From positions 219,996-283,995 of the forward strand of contig CAVSZK010000009.1 of assembly GCA_963732415.1 (NCBI GenBank): DNA of 64,000 nt, in the 5' to 3' direction. The translations under genes and the position numbers were made by a program. Positions 53,342 to 62,441 of the stretch are shown here, piece by piece. Source of the DNA: RPQJ01 sp963732415 (GTDB lineage: Bacteria; Pseudomonadota; Gammaproteobacteria; Steroidobacterales; Steroidobacteraceae). The first letter of the stretch is position 1. Every line of letters begins with the position of its first letter. Below the pieces are notes generated by a model. That model did not search any database. It saw nothing but the letters and a program-made list of their open reading frames with translations, and had not been told where the DNA came from.

Positions 53342-54286
53342 GTGAGATCAATTCGCCTGATATCGATTGCCGCCATGTTGGCCCTGCTGCTGACGTTCAC
53401 GTCCGGAACCGCTGGCGCTGCGCCGGCCGGTTCGGCGTGCGATCAGCAACTCGGCAAGAACATCCCGGCGCGAGCCGATGGCGCCATGACCGGCACCGGG
53501 TTTGCGGAGCGGGCCCGTGACCTTTCCGGCCCGCAGCGCGACGCGCTGGTGAGCAGTGAGCTGCTTGCCGGCAACGTGCCGTCGTTCCTGCGCCACCTCG
53601 AGGCCGTCACGGTTCGAGACGCCGTGAACGCGATCACCGTCTGCGTGCTGCCTGACTACCTGGCACTCGGCACCGACCGGGACTTCGTCTTCGTTCCGCT
53701 GGGCCTCGACGCGGCACTCGAGGTCGCGGAGCGCTTCGGCTTCATGCTGCCCACACGCAAGATCGTCAATGCCATCTACGCGGCGTCGACAGTGAAACTC
53801 GACCCGCAGCCGCTGCCGGCGGGCGACGAGATGCGCAGCACCGCCTATCTCTTCCGGCACAACGAGATGGTCCGCGCGCAACGCGACGCGCGTGGTGCGA
53901 CGCTGGGCGCGCTCACCGCCGGCGACAAGAAGGACCTGGTGCTCACGCCGCGTCTGTGGCAGAACCCTGGCCGCGTCGCCATCTATGGCTGGCACCGCGC
54001 CGTGGGCGCACCGATCCAGCCGCTCAGCACCGTGCACGGCGCCAGCTATGCCGACTACAGCCACGGCATCCGGCTCGTGAGCGAGGTCGTGTACGTGAAC
54101 GGCGTGCAACGGGCACTGGCCGACGTGCTCGCCGACCCGCGGCTCGCGGGCCTCCTGAGCGACGAGGGACCGCTGCCGCGGCTCATCGAGCGTCTCGCCT
54201 CGCTGCTGGGCAGGCCCGGAACCGAGGCATCGGCATCCACCGTCGCCTGGCTGCCGCGACAGGCGAGTGTGCTGGCCGCGCACTGA
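53342..54286 (+). CDS. Exported protein of unknown function
   Basis: The 314-residue protein has a signal peptide (to about residue 27, TAGAA). It has a conserved body including GNVPSFLRHLEAV, VLPDYLALGTDRDFVFVPLG, MLPTRKIVNAIYAAS, GDKKDLVLTPRLWQNPGRVA and YGWHRAVGAPIQPLSTVHGA, then YADYSHGIRLVS. I have the impression of a widespread family in environmental bacteria but know no function. The HG, YSHG and WH motifs could form a metal or catalytic site. The GTG start has GGGAG about 12 bp upstream. It is convergent with the FGE-like operon. Confidence 0.75.
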   Translation: MRSIRLISIAAMLALLLTFTSGTAGAAPAGSACDQQLGKNIPARADGAMTGTGFAERARDLSGPQRDALVSSELLAGNVPSFLRHLEAVTVRDAVNAITVCVLPDYLALGTDRDFVFVPLGLDAALEVAERFGFMLPTRKIVNAIYAASTVKLDPQPLPAGDEMRSTAYLFRHNEMVRAQRDARGATLGALTAGDKKDLVLTPRLWQNPGRVAIYGWHRAVGAPIQPLSTVHGASYADYSHGIRLVSEVVYVNGVQRALADVLADPRLAGLLSDEGPLPRLIERLASLLGRPGTEASASTVAWLPRQASVLAAH

Positions 54287-54295
54287 TCAGCGCCC

Positions 54296-55309
54296 TCAAC
54301 GCTCCTCGAGCGTCTTGCAGCAGCGAAAGCCGAGGTGATAGTTGGCGTGGCTGTGCGGGTCCATGACCCGGCTGCCGTGCCAATAAGGTGCGCGCCAGCG
54401 ACACCAGTCCTCGTGCGCGCGATAGGTATCGAAGATGAACCAGCTGCCCTTCATCTCGGTGTAGCCGAGCGTCGTGCTGCCCGTGCTCGACATTTGCGAA
54501 GGACTGAGCGGCAGGTTCATGTGCTCGGCCGCGTTGCCGTTCAGGTCGTACACACCGAGCGGGCTGTGGCAGTCGGGAAAGCTCCCGGCCGGATAGGTGT
54601 TCGAGCCGCACTGGTTCCAGCCGCCGCCCTCGCAGCCGGGCGTCTTCGAACTGCCGGTCGCGCACACGCCGCGCCGGTACTCCGGTCCGTAACTCCAGCG
54701 CTTGCCTGCGGCGTAGGCGCGGTTGTGCGCCGCGCGCATGCGCTCGACGGCGACGTTCGGGCTCACGCCGGCCGCGAGGTCGAACCTGTAGTCCGGCCGC
54801 TCGAGGCTACCCTGGCACGCGCCCTCCCATTCGTGGGCATCGCAAAGGCGTTTGCCCTGCGCCGCGCAGACCTCGGCGGCCTCGCGCGCCTTGACCCAGA
54901 TGACCGGGTACTCGCAGGGCATGTCCGGGAATTCGAACTGGTCGATGCAGGCTTTCGCCTGTTCCGGGGCAGCGTTCCGCGGATCGTACAGCGGCGCCAT
55001 GTACTTGCCGCCGCAGATCCGCTCGAACTCCGGGTTCTCGTAGTCGATGCGCTTGCGCTCGAGGTTCTCGCGGCACTGCGCCGGCGTCATCAGGTGCCGC
55101 ACGATCGCCGGGTTGCCCTGGCCCATGGCGAAGGCGCCCGCGAAGATCGCTTCGATGCGCTCCATCTGCGCGGGGCTCAGCTCGTGCGCGGCCTGCAGTC
55201 GTTGAAACATCTCTCGATTCTGCTCGGCGTTGCTGGTCGGCGCCGCCGCGCTGGCCGTGCAGGTGAGCACGACGAGCATTGCACCCGCGAGAATCCGGCG
55301 GCCTCTCAT
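54296..55309 (-). CDS. FGE/SUMF1-like exported protein
   Basis: The 337-residue protein has a signal peptide (to about 22, ASAAA) and a formylglycine-generating-enzyme-type fold: YPVIWVKAREAAEVCAAQGK, RLCDAHEWEGAC, FPDCHSPLGVYDLNGNAAEH and the end HANYHLGFRCCK. True FGEs oxidise a sulfatase Cys with copper and two active-site Cys; relatives include iron-dependent C-S enzymes and catalytically silent binders. Many Cys pairs here suggest disulfides in the periplasm. The start overlaps the end of the glycosidase-like gene in ATGA, so the two are coupled. No sulfatase lies nearby. Confidence 0.85.
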   Translation of the reverse strand: MRGRRILAGAMLVVLTCTASAAAPTSNAEQNREMFQRLQAAHELSPAQMERIEAIFAGAFAMGQGNPAIVRHLMTPAQCRENLERKRIDYENPEFERICGGKYMAPLYDPRNAAPEQAKACIDQFEFPDMPCEYPVIWVKAREAAEVCAAQGKRLCDAHEWEGACQGSLERPDYRFDLAAGVSPNVAVERMRAAHNRAYAAGKRWSYGPEYRRGVCATGSSKTPGCEGGGWNQCGSNTYPAGSFPDCHSPLGVYDLNGNAAEHMNLPLSPSQMSSTGSTTLGYTEMKGSWFIFDTYRAHEDWCRWRAPYWHGSRVMDPHSHANYHLGFRCCKTLEER

Positions 55310-57087
55310 GGTGCACCTTCCTTTCGGGTCAGGAAGAAGAAGTCACGATCGTCCGGGAAGCCCAGGAAGCGCGGCGCGAACTGCTTGCCTGCATAGCGAT
55401 CGAGCACGTTCATGCCGGTGACCAGGTGCTCGACCGTCAGTTGCCCGGCCCGGGACACGTAGACGGCGAGGTAGGTGTGCTCCAGCGCATTCATGTCCAG
55501 GTGCATCGCGTAGCGGCAGCGATAGGCCTGGAACACGCGCGCCATCGCCGACGGGGTCGCCGCCGAGAAATATCCGTAGACCAGGAATCGCCGCCCGCCC
55601 GTCTCCTGCAGGCAGGCTCCGGCGCGGAGCGTGCGCAGGTCCTCGGTCGCCGAGCCCGACCAGTTGCCCTCGCCCCAGCGATTGACGAGCGGGCCGGGCA
55701 CGCTGGCGCCGGTGCTCGCGTCGTACTCGACCAGTGGCACGCCGTTCTGGCGCGCGTCGCGGATGGTCGCCATCCGGCCGTTGTCCGCGTCGGTCCAGGT
55801 GCCCATCTGCACGTCGCCCGACACCGTCGTGAACAAGGTTGCGAGCCCGGGTTGCAGCCTGCTGAACACCACGCCCTGCTCGACGAAGCCGTAGTGGCTG
55901 CCGTGGTTCTGACGGGCCAGCGCACCGTAGCGGAACGCGCCGTGCTCGCGCTTGAAGCCGCCGGTGAATGCCGCGACGGTGCGTGCCGCATGTTCCGGGC
56001 TCACCATGCCGGTGATCGCGAGCGGCGCCGCACGGTCGATGCCATCGGGGCCCGGCAGCGCGCGATCAATCGACGCCGGCGGCGGACGCTGCGACCAGCC
56101 GAGACGCGGGTGCCCGGTGCCGAGCGCAAAGCCCAGGTCGAACTTGCCGAGGTCGAAGGCCACCAGGTAGACGAGCGCCTTCGACTCGATCGAGTCGAGT
56201 CGATTGACACTGCGCTCGCGTCCGTCGAGCAGGCTGCGGGCGATGGCCTCGGGCATCACGGCGCTCAGGTAGACATCCGGCAGACCGCGCACCGCGTACC
56301 ATTGGCCGAGCAGCAACGCCCGATCGACAGTGTCGACGTCGAGCCCCAGGTCCGTGGGGACGACGGCAAGATCCGCGCTGGCCGGCTCGATGATCGCGCT
56401 CGACGGCGCAGACACAGGAGCCGCGCCGGTGCGGGTCATCACGCGGGGCTCGCCCTGCTCCAGGAACGCGTCGCGATAGAGTTCCTTCTTGACCAGCGTG
56501 ACGATCGTTTCACCGCCCCAGACACTGTCGCGCAGGAAGTCCGTGACTTTCTCCAGCGAGCTCGCCCGGCCGACGGTCTGGTTGCGGACGTAGAGGCGGC
56601 CATCGCAGATCGGGGCGTACGGGAGACCGGACGCACGTGCCAGGCCGAGTGCACCCGCCCGGCCGTCCGCGCCGGCAAGCGGCAGCGCGCAGGCAGGCGA
56701 TCGGTCGCCGAAATCGATCTCCACGAATCCCCGCGAGCCCGTGCGCAATCCAAGCGCGCGCGCCGGACGCGCGTTCTCGAGGTGATAGACCTCGCGTGGC
56801 CGGGCCGCGCCCCAGTCGAGCGTCAGCAGGTACCACGCGTTGACCTGCGGGCTGAGGTTGGTCAGCGTCGCGTCGCCCGCGACGTTGTCCGCGCGCTGGA
56901 CAGGGACGCGCATCTCGCTTCGGAACGGCTGCAGATCGACGATCGTCCTCGTTGACGGCCGCGATGGCGCTGGCTCCGGCGCGACCGGGTCGGCGGCGAA
57001 CGAGACAGGAATGCCGGCGAGCAGCATGCCGTGCACGAGCACCGCCCAGGCAACGCGACTCCCGGAGGGATTCACACCGCGAGCCAT
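55306..57087 (-). CDS. Exported NAGPA-like phosphodiester glycosidase domain protein
   Basis: The 593-residue protein has a signal peptide (about 1-31, ending SFAAD), an N-terminal half of unclear fold and a C-terminal NAGPA-type domain: AAFTGGFKREHGAFRYG, GVVFSRLQPGLATLF, RDARQNGVPLVEY and MHLDMNALEHTYLAVY. NAGPA domains remove sugars attached through phosphodiesters, such as GlcNAc-1-phosphate caps or wall polymers. It overlaps the prenyltransferase gene before it and the FGE-like gene after it, within one apparent operon. A role in modifying a phosphodiester-linked surface sugar is an inference. Confidence 0.8.
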   Translation of the reverse strand: MARGVNPSGSRVAWAVLVHGMLLAGIPVSFAADPVAPEPAPSRPSTRTIVDLQPFRSEMRVPVQRADNVAGDATLTNLSPQVNAWYLLTLDWGAARPREVYHLENARPARALGLRTGSRGFVEIDFGDRSPACALPLAGADGRAGALGLARASGLPYAPICDGRLYVRNQTVGRASSLEKVTDFLRDSVWGGETIVTLVKKELYRDAFLEQGEPRVMTRTGAAPVSAPSSAIIEPASADLAVVPTDLGLDVDTVDRALLLGQWYAVRGLPDVYLSAVMPEAIARSLLDGRERSVNRLDSIESKALVYLVAFDLGKFDLGFALGTGHPRLGWSQRPPPASIDRALPGPDGIDRAAPLAITGMVSPEHAARTVAAFTGGFKREHGAFRYGALARQNHGSHYGFVEQGVVFSRLQPGLATLFTTVSGDVQMGTWTDADNGRMATIRDARQNGVPLVEYDASTGASVPGPLVNRWGEGNWSGSATEDLRTLRAGACLQETGGRRFLVYGYFSAATPSAMARVFQAYRCRYAMHLDMNALEHTYLAVYVSRAGQLTVEHLVTGMNVLDRYAGKQFAPRFLGFPDDRDFFFLTRKEGAP

Positions 57088-57990
57088 GCGAAGATTCCCA
57101 TCAGCACGACGAGCACCCGGCTATGCGGGTCGCGCAGCGCGAACAGCACAGGGTCCTCGGGCATGTGGCCACGATTCGCCACCAGCCATAGATAGCTGAT
57201 CCAGTACAGCAGCAGCACGGCCGTCAGTGCGATGAACGACGGATGACCGTACAGGCCACTGTGAACTGCCGCCACTCGTCAGGTACATGGCCAGCACCAG
57301 GACCGCGAGGTATCCGCTCGCGATCCCGAACATGGCTACGACGGGCAGGTCGACCGCTTCATACCCACGCGCGTGCGCGGAAGGTCCCTGCCGGTCGCGG
57401 TTGTGGGTCAGTTCCGCGTAACGCTTGATCAGCGCCAGGCTGTAGAAGAGGAACAGGCTGAATGCAATCAGCCACGTCGACGGGAGGATCGCGACGGCCA
57501 CCGCCCCGGCGGCGATGCGAGCTGAATAGCCGGCCGCAAGCAGCAACGCGTCCAGCAGCACCACGTGCTTCAGCCGCACCGAGTAGGCGATCATCAGCAG
57601 CACGTAGGCGGCGAGCACGCCCGAAAACGCCATGCCCAGCTGCGCCGCGACCAGGGCGGCACCCAGCCACATGACGGCGATCAACGCGAATGCGGTCGTG
57701 CGAGTCATTTCTCCGGAGGCAAGCGGGCGCCTGCGCTTGGAGGGGTGGCTGCGATCCGCCTCGAGATCGAACAGGTCGTTCAGTACGTACAGCCCGGACG
57801 CGCACATGCTGAAGGCGGCAAATGCCATCGCGACGCGCGCGAGCAGCGTGAAATCACCGAGCTGGTGCGCGGCTGCCAGCGGAACGATCACCAGGACGTT
57901 CTTGACCCAGTGCCGTGGACGGAGCGCCAGCAACCATGACGGGAGCCGGCTGTGGCGTCGCGACGCGGGCACCTCGACGATATCGTTCAC
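57072..57990 (-). pseudogene. UbiA-family prenyltransferase (decaprenyl-phosphate phosphoribosyltransferase-like), frameshifted near the 3' end
   Basis: From 57990 the frame gives a polytopic UbiA protein with the phosphoribosyltransferase-type motif LNDLFDLEADRSHPSKRRRP (Asn71, Asp72, Asp75, Asp79). After LVLAMYLTSG the frame is lost near 57268-57275 and the expected last helices appear in another frame: HSGLYGHPSFIALTAVLLLY, then WISYLWLVANRG, VLFALRDPHSRV and LVVLMGIFAWLAV, ending at 57072. One added or lost base explains this. Enzymes of this kind attach phosphoribose to polyprenyl phosphate. The catalytic part is intact; an assembly error would make the gene whole. Confidence 0.82.
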
Positions 57991-58005
57991 GGCGGGTCAC
58001 ACGCT

Positions 58006-59049
58006 CTAGAAAAAGACCTTGGCGACCGACAGCAGTCCCTTCTTCCACGGGACCCGGTGCGTCACGCCCGTCACGCCGCCAAGTTCATGACGGTGCGCCA
58101 GGTACCAGTCGTAGTTGCGGACCAGGGCCTGCGCACTCGAGTAGCGCGGCCGGAACCCGAGCTGCTGCTCGATCCGCTCGATGGACACGAAGCTCTCCTT
58201 CGCGGCCGTATCGTAGATCCACGGATACAGCGGCGACAGGTGCAGCGCTGCGAGCAGCCGCAGCATGGCGATCGCAGGCGCGGCGGGAATGCTGACCGCG
58301 TGCCGGCCGTGGCCCGCGCGATCGAGCACCGCCTGGATGTTCTCGCGCATGGTGCCGAAGTCCCGCGCGCCAACATTGAACACGTCGTTCACGAGCTCCC
58401 GCGCACCGGTCGCGCACAGCTCGATGGCCTCGCAGAGGTCCTCGACGTCCAGCAGCTGGTAAAGGTTCTGGCCGTCACCGAGCACGGGGAAGTTGTGTCC
58501 CGTGTACGCCCATTCATACAGCAGCTCGAACACGCCGAGACGCTCAGGCCCGACGAAGCTCTTGGGCCGCAGGACGCTCGTGCAGAGGCCCTTGCGGCGA
58601 AACTCCGCGCACAGCTCCTCCGCGGCGATCTTGGCTTGGCCGTACGGACCCACACCCACGACCGGGTCGGTCTCGAACAGCGGATGATGATCCGGTATGC
58701 CGTACACGGCGGTGGACGACGTAAAGATGACGCGCTCCACCTGGGCGCGCTCGGCCTGCTCGAGAACGCAGCGCGTGCCGCGAATCCCCGTGGAGAGAAT
58801 CTCCTCGGCCGGCGCCAGCGGCAGCGCCGCAGCCCCGTGCACCACGATGTCCACGCCCGCCACGGCGCGCTCGACGGCCGCGGCATCCCGCACGTCACCG
58901 TCGATGACGTCGATGCGTGCGCGCTCTGGATAGGCGAACGGCGCAATGTCGAGCGTTCGCACGTAACAGCCGCGTTCCAGCAGGTATCGGCAAAGGTTGA
59001 TGCCGAGGAACCCGGCTCCGCCGGTGATCAAATAGCGTCGCGCAGTCAT
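58006..59049 (-). CDS. NAD-dependent epimerase/dehydratase (extended SDR)
   Basis: The 347-residue protein has the extended-SDR Rossmann site GGAGFLG (10-16), Ser112 in TSSTAVYG and YGQAK (136-140), followed by a C-terminal substrate domain. It resembles nucleotide-sugar epimerases and 3-beta-hydroxysteroid dehydrogenase-like proteins. Start 59049 is chosen because the SDR fold begins directly there; the upstream extension matches nothing. It is 15 bp ahead of the UbiA-like gene, so it probably prepares or modifies the sugar on a polyprenyl carrier. Confidence 0.88.
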   Translation of the reverse strand: MTARRYLITGGAGFLGINLCRYLLERGCYVRTLDIAPFAYPERARIDVIDGDVRDAAAVERAVAGVDIVVHGAAALPLAPAEEILSTGIRGTRCVLEQAERAQVERVIFTSSTAVYGIPDHHPLFETDPVVGVGPYGQAKIAAEELCAEFRRKGLCTSVLRPKSFVGPERLGVFELLYEWAYTGHNFPVLGDGQNLYQLLDVEDLCEAIELCATGARELVNDVFNVGARDFGTMRENIQAVLDRAGHGRHAVSIPAAPAIAMLRLLAALHLSPLYPWIYDTAAKESFVSIERIEQQLGFRPRYSSAQALVRNYDWYLAHRHELGGVTGVTHRVPWKKGLLSVAKVFF

Positions 59050-59191
59050 GAGCGGCCGTTTAGCAAGCGATCTGACGGTTGAGCAGCCCTCCAGGGCAGT
59101 CGAGTGCCATGCCAGCATGACCCGCCGCGCTGCAGCAGGCATCGGGACAAGCCCGTACGCAGCCGGTCGGCCGGTACGACATGATCTGGCG

Positions 59192-59614
59192 ATGCGACTC
59201 GCTCGCGAACTGGTTCCCTATTTCGGCGCGTCGGCCGTGGGTCTCGCGATCGACGTCTCGCTGCTATGGCTGCAGGTCTCGGTCATCGGCGTCCCCTACC
59301 TCGCGGCCGCCGCGATTTCATTCCTGACCGGGACCGTGCTCGTCTACTGGGCGTCGATCCGCCACATCTTCGGGTTTCGGCGCCTCGCAAGCGCCCGCAA
59401 CGAGTTCGTCCTCTTCGTGGCCGTCGGGCTGGTCGGGCTCGCGATCAACCTGGGCGTGATCTACATCGGCGTCTCGCGCCTCGGCCTGCATTACCTCGTT
59501 GCGAAAGGCGGCGCGGCGGGCTTCACGTTCCTGGCCAATTTCGCGATGCGCCGCTTGCTGCTGTTCACACCCTGGGCCCGCCTCTCCTCGGCGAATCCGA
59601 CTGACCGGCGGTAG
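59192..59614 (+). CDS. GtrA-family membrane protein
   Basis: The 140-residue protein has four predicted membrane helices (about 12-30, 36-56, 72-95, 103-125) in the GtrA pattern: ELVPYFGASAVGLAIDVSLL, FLTGTVLVYW, NEFVLFVAVGLVGLAINLGV and FLANFAMRRLLLF. GtrA proteins take part in moving polyprenyl-linked sugars across the inner membrane. It is divergent from the epimerase gene with about 140 bp between starts, and fits the carrier-sugar theme of the UbiA-like gene. Confidence 0.9.
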   Translation: MRLARELVPYFGASAVGLAIDVSLLWLQVSVIGVPYLAAAAISFLTGTVLVYWASIRHIFGFRRLASARNEFVLFVAVGLVGLAINLGVIYIGVSRLGLHYLVAKGGAAGFTFLANFAMRRLLLFTPWARLSSANPTDRR

Positions 59615-59741
59615 TCGAGGCTGGCCCGCTCCCGCGATTGCCGCTGTCTATCCAACCGATCCAATCAATCTCTCATCTCAATCGCGGGCTTCTCCTATTC
59701 TTGCGGCGTACTCAACCACTCCGTAAGACCGGGAGACCCCG

Positions 59742-61964
59742 ATGCGAAGGAATCGAACCACGGCGCTCGTCGCTTGCGCGATCGCGGCGCTGCCTCTGAC
59801 CTCGACTGCCGCCCTTGGCGCCGGCGCACCCAAACCGAACCAGTTCTGGTGGCCCGAGCAGCTCGACCTGGCCGTGCTGCGAGCGAACGACGCGAAGTCG
59901 AACCCGCTGGGTGCCGACTTCGACTACGCCAAGGCCTTCAACAGGCTCGACCTCAACGCAGTCAAGCAGGACATCAGGAACGCCCTGACGACCTCGCAGG
60001 ACTGGTGGCCGGCCGACTATGGGAACTACGGGCCGTTCTTCATCCGCATGGCCTGGCACAGCGCCGGGACCTACCGCACCCTCGACGGGCGCGGCGGCTC
60101 GGACGGCGGCCAGTTGCGCTTCGAGCCGCTCAACAGCTGGCCCGACAACGCCAACCTCGACAAGGCGAAGCGGCTGCTGTGGCCGGTCAAGCAGAAGTAT
60201 GGACAGAGCCTGTCCTGGGGCGACCTGATGGTGCTCACCGGCAACGTCTCGCTGGAGTCGATGGGCTTCAAGACCTTCGGCTTCGCCGGCGGGCGCGCGG
60301 ACGACTGGGAGCCCGACCTCGTCTACTGGGGCCCCGAGAAGAAGATGGGCGCCGACGAGCGCTACAGCGGCGAGCGCAAGCTGCAGAAGCCACTCGCGGC
60401 CGTGCAGATGGGCCTGATCTACGTGAACCCCGAGGGCCCGAACGGCAACCCGGACCCGCTGGCGGCGGCGAAGGACATCCGTGAGACCTTCGGCCGCATG
60501 GCGATGAACGACGAGGAGACGGTGGCGCTGATCGCTGGCGGCCACACCTTCGGCAAGGCGCACGGCGCGCACGACCCGGCCAAGTGCGTGGGACCCGATC
60601 CCGCCGCGGCGCCGATCCAGCAGCAGGGCTTCGGCTGGGCCAACAAGTGCGGCCGCGGCAACGGGCCCGACACCGTGACGAGCGGCCTCGAAGGCGCGTG
60701 GTCGGCCAATCCGATCGCGTGGACCACGCAGTACCTCGACAACCTGTACGCCTTCGAGTGGGTGCAGACGCGCAGCCCCGCCGGCGCGATCCAGTGGATC
60801 CCCGCGAACGGCCAGGGGGCGAACCTGGTGCCGGATGCGTTCGACCCGACGAAGCGTCATGCGCCGATCATGTTCACGACGGACCTCGCGCTGAAGGTCG
60901 ACCCGAGCTATCGGGAGATCACGATGCGCTTCAAGAACGATCCCGAGCAGTTCCGGCTCGCGTTCGCCAAGGCGTGGTTCAAGCTGACCCACCGCGACAT
61001 GGGCCCGCGCGCCCGCTACCTCGGCCCCGAGGTCCCGGCCGAAGTGCTGCTGTGGCAGGACCCGGTTCCGGCGGTCGATCACCCGCTGATCGACGCGAAC
61101 GACGCGGCGGCATTGAAGGCGAAGATTCTCGCCTCGGGCCTGACCGGCCCGGAACTGGTCCGCACGGCCTGGGCATCGGCGGCCTCGTACCGCGGCACCG
61201 ACATGCGCGGCGGCGCCAACGGCGCACGTCTGCGTCTCGCGCCGCAGAAGGACTGGGCGGTGAACGACCCCGCTGAGCTGGCCCGCGTGTTGCAGCGCCT
61301 CGAGGTCGTGCAGAAGGAGTTCAACGCGACGCTGACCGGCGGCAGGAAGGTCTCGCTCGCCGACACGATCGTGCTCGGCGGCAACGCGGCGATCGAGCAG
61401 GCGGCGAAGAAGGCCGGCCAGGACGTGACGGTGCCCTTCAAACCCGGCCGCACCGACGCGTCGCAGGCGCAGACCGACGTGAGCTCCTTCGCCGTGCTCG
61501 AGCCGACGGCGGACGGCTTCCGCAACTATTACGGCGGCAGCGAGGGCCGCTCACCTGCCGAGGCGCTCGTTGACCGCGCGAGCCTGCTGACGCTGACAGT
61601 GCCGGAGATGACCGTGCTGGTCGGCGGCCTGCGGGCCCTCGACGCCAACGCCGGCCAGTCGGCACACGGTGTGTTCACGTCCCGGCCCGGGACGCTCAGC
61701 AACGACTTCTTCGTGAACCTGCTCGACATGTCCACGAAGTGGAGCAAGTCCTCCAAGGTCGAGGGTGTCTACGAGGGTCGGGACCGCAAGACCGACGCGC
61801 TCAAGTGGACGGCCACACCCGTCGACCTGGTGTTCGGCTCGAACACCGAGCTGCGCGCCGTGGCGGAGGTCTACGGGTCGTCGGACGGCCAGGCGCGGTT
61901 CGTCCGCGACTTCGTCACGGCGTGGGACAAGGTGATGAACCTGGACCGCTTCGACAGGACGTGA
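59742..61964 (+). CDS. katG: Catalase-peroxidase KatG with signal peptide (periplasmic type)
   Basis: The 740-residue enzyme has a Sec signal (about 1-26, ALGAG), unlike the usual cytoplasmic KatG. The distal haem site Arg102, Trp105 and His106 (IRMAWHSAGTYR), the proximal His267 (AGGHTFGKAHG), and the residues of the Met-Tyr-Trp adduct (Trp105, Tyr226 in GLIYVNPEGP, Met252 in FGRMAM) are all present, so it should have both catalase and peroxidase activity. GGGAG lies 8 bp before the ATG. It would protect the periplasm from peroxide, along with the di-haem peroxidase at 5 kb. Confidence 0.96.
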   Translation: MRRNRTTALVACAIAALPLTSTAALGAGAPKPNQFWWPEQLDLAVLRANDAKSNPLGADFDYAKAFNRLDLNAVKQDIRNALTTSQDWWPADYGNYGPFFIRMAWHSAGTYRTLDGRGGSDGGQLRFEPLNSWPDNANLDKAKRLLWPVKQKYGQSLSWGDLMVLTGNVSLESMGFKTFGFAGGRADDWEPDLVYWGPEKKMGADERYSGERKLQKPLAAVQMGLIYVNPEGPNGNPDPLAAAKDIRETFGRMAMNDEETVALIAGGHTFGKAHGAHDPAKCVGPDPAAAPIQQQGFGWANKCGRGNGPDTVTSGLEGAWSANPIAWTTQYLDNLYAFEWVQTRSPAGAIQWIPANGQGANLVPDAFDPTKRHAPIMFTTDLALKVDPSYREITMRFKNDPEQFRLAFAKAWFKLTHRDMGPRARYLGPEVPAEVLLWQDPVPAVDHPLIDANDAAALKAKILASGLTGPELVRTAWASAASYRGTDMRGGANGARLRLAPQKDWAVNDPAELARVLQRLEVVQKEFNATLTGGRKVSLADTIVLGGNAAIEQAAKKAGQDVTVPFKPGRTDASQAQTDVSSFAVLEPTADGFRNYYGGSEGRSPAEALVDRASLLTLTVPEMTVLVGGLRALDANAGQSAHGVFTSRPGTLSNDFFVNLLDMSTKWSKSSKVEGVYEGRDRKTDALKWTATPVDLVFGSNTELRAVAEVYGSSDGQARFVRDFVTAWDKVMNLDRFDRT

Positions 61965-62044
61965 CGGTGGAGCGGGACGCGCCACGGATACAGGGCGCGT
62001 CCCGCCTCACTTGACCACCGGATAACACGCATCGGCCAGGATTC

Positions 62045-62160
62045 GCGCTCGAGGTATCAGAGCAGATCGCGGGACGGCTCCTGGCCGACCGCTCGACGTT
62101 GTCCGGGTAACGCTTCACGAGATTTATGAGCAGCGCGGCCCAGGCATTGCGCGCACCCGA
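62045..62160 (-). pseudogene. C-terminal scrap of an XRE antitoxin
   Basis: The minus strand reads ARNAWAALLINLVKRYPDNV, then ERSA, the same helix as in the antitoxin debris at 52.9 kb (NAQAALMINLVNRYPDTVER). No start or helix-turn-helix part remains. It directly precedes the vapBC-type promoter. Confidence 0.5.
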
Positions 62161-62164
62161 CGAT

Positions 62165-62195
62165 GTGGATACACTCTATTAACTTGTATATCCAC
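62165..62195. promoter_or_regulatory. Operator of the vapBC-type pair
   Basis: GTGGATA (62165-62171) and TATCCAC (62189-62195) form inverted arms around an AT-rich 17-nt centre, 13-43 bp before the antitoxin start. AbrB-type antitoxins bind such sites to autoregulate. Confidence 0.55.
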
Positions 62196-62207
62196 GTGGG
62201 CACTGCC

Positions 62208-62441
62208 ATGCAGGTCTCGAAATGGGGTAACAGCCTCGCCGTCCGGCTCCCCGCCGCAGTCGTCGACGCACTCGGATTGAAGGAAGGCGACCAGGTCGAG
62301 ATCCAGGTCGCGGGCAGGAAAGCGTTTGAGGTGACCAGGGCGCCCAGTGAACGGGAACTGCTCGCGCGGCTGCGCAAGTTCCGCGGCCGGCTCCCCGCCT
62401 CGTTCAAGTTCGACAGACTCGAGGCCAATGAGCGTCGTTGA
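62208..62441 (+). CDS. vapB: AbrB/MazE-type antitoxin (VapB)
   Basis: The 77-residue protein begins MQVSKWGNSLAVRLPAAVVD, then ALGLKEGDQVEIQV, the swapped-hairpin AbrB DNA-binding domain of VapB/MazE antitoxins, followed by a charged tail (RAPSERELLARLRKFRG) that would bind the toxin. The start at 62208 is chosen over 62163 because the domain begins there. It overlaps the PIN toxin gene by 14 bp. Confidence 0.92.
   Translation: MQVSKWGNSLAVRLPAAVVDALGLKEGDQVEIQVAGRKAFEVTRAPSERELLARLRKFRGRLPASFKFDRLEANERR

Noticed and set aside
59712..61082. Minus-strand ORF of 456 codons opposite katG
   Set aside because: Antisense to a strongly conserved KatG; its composition (Val, Arg, His, Glu) is typical of a mirror frame.
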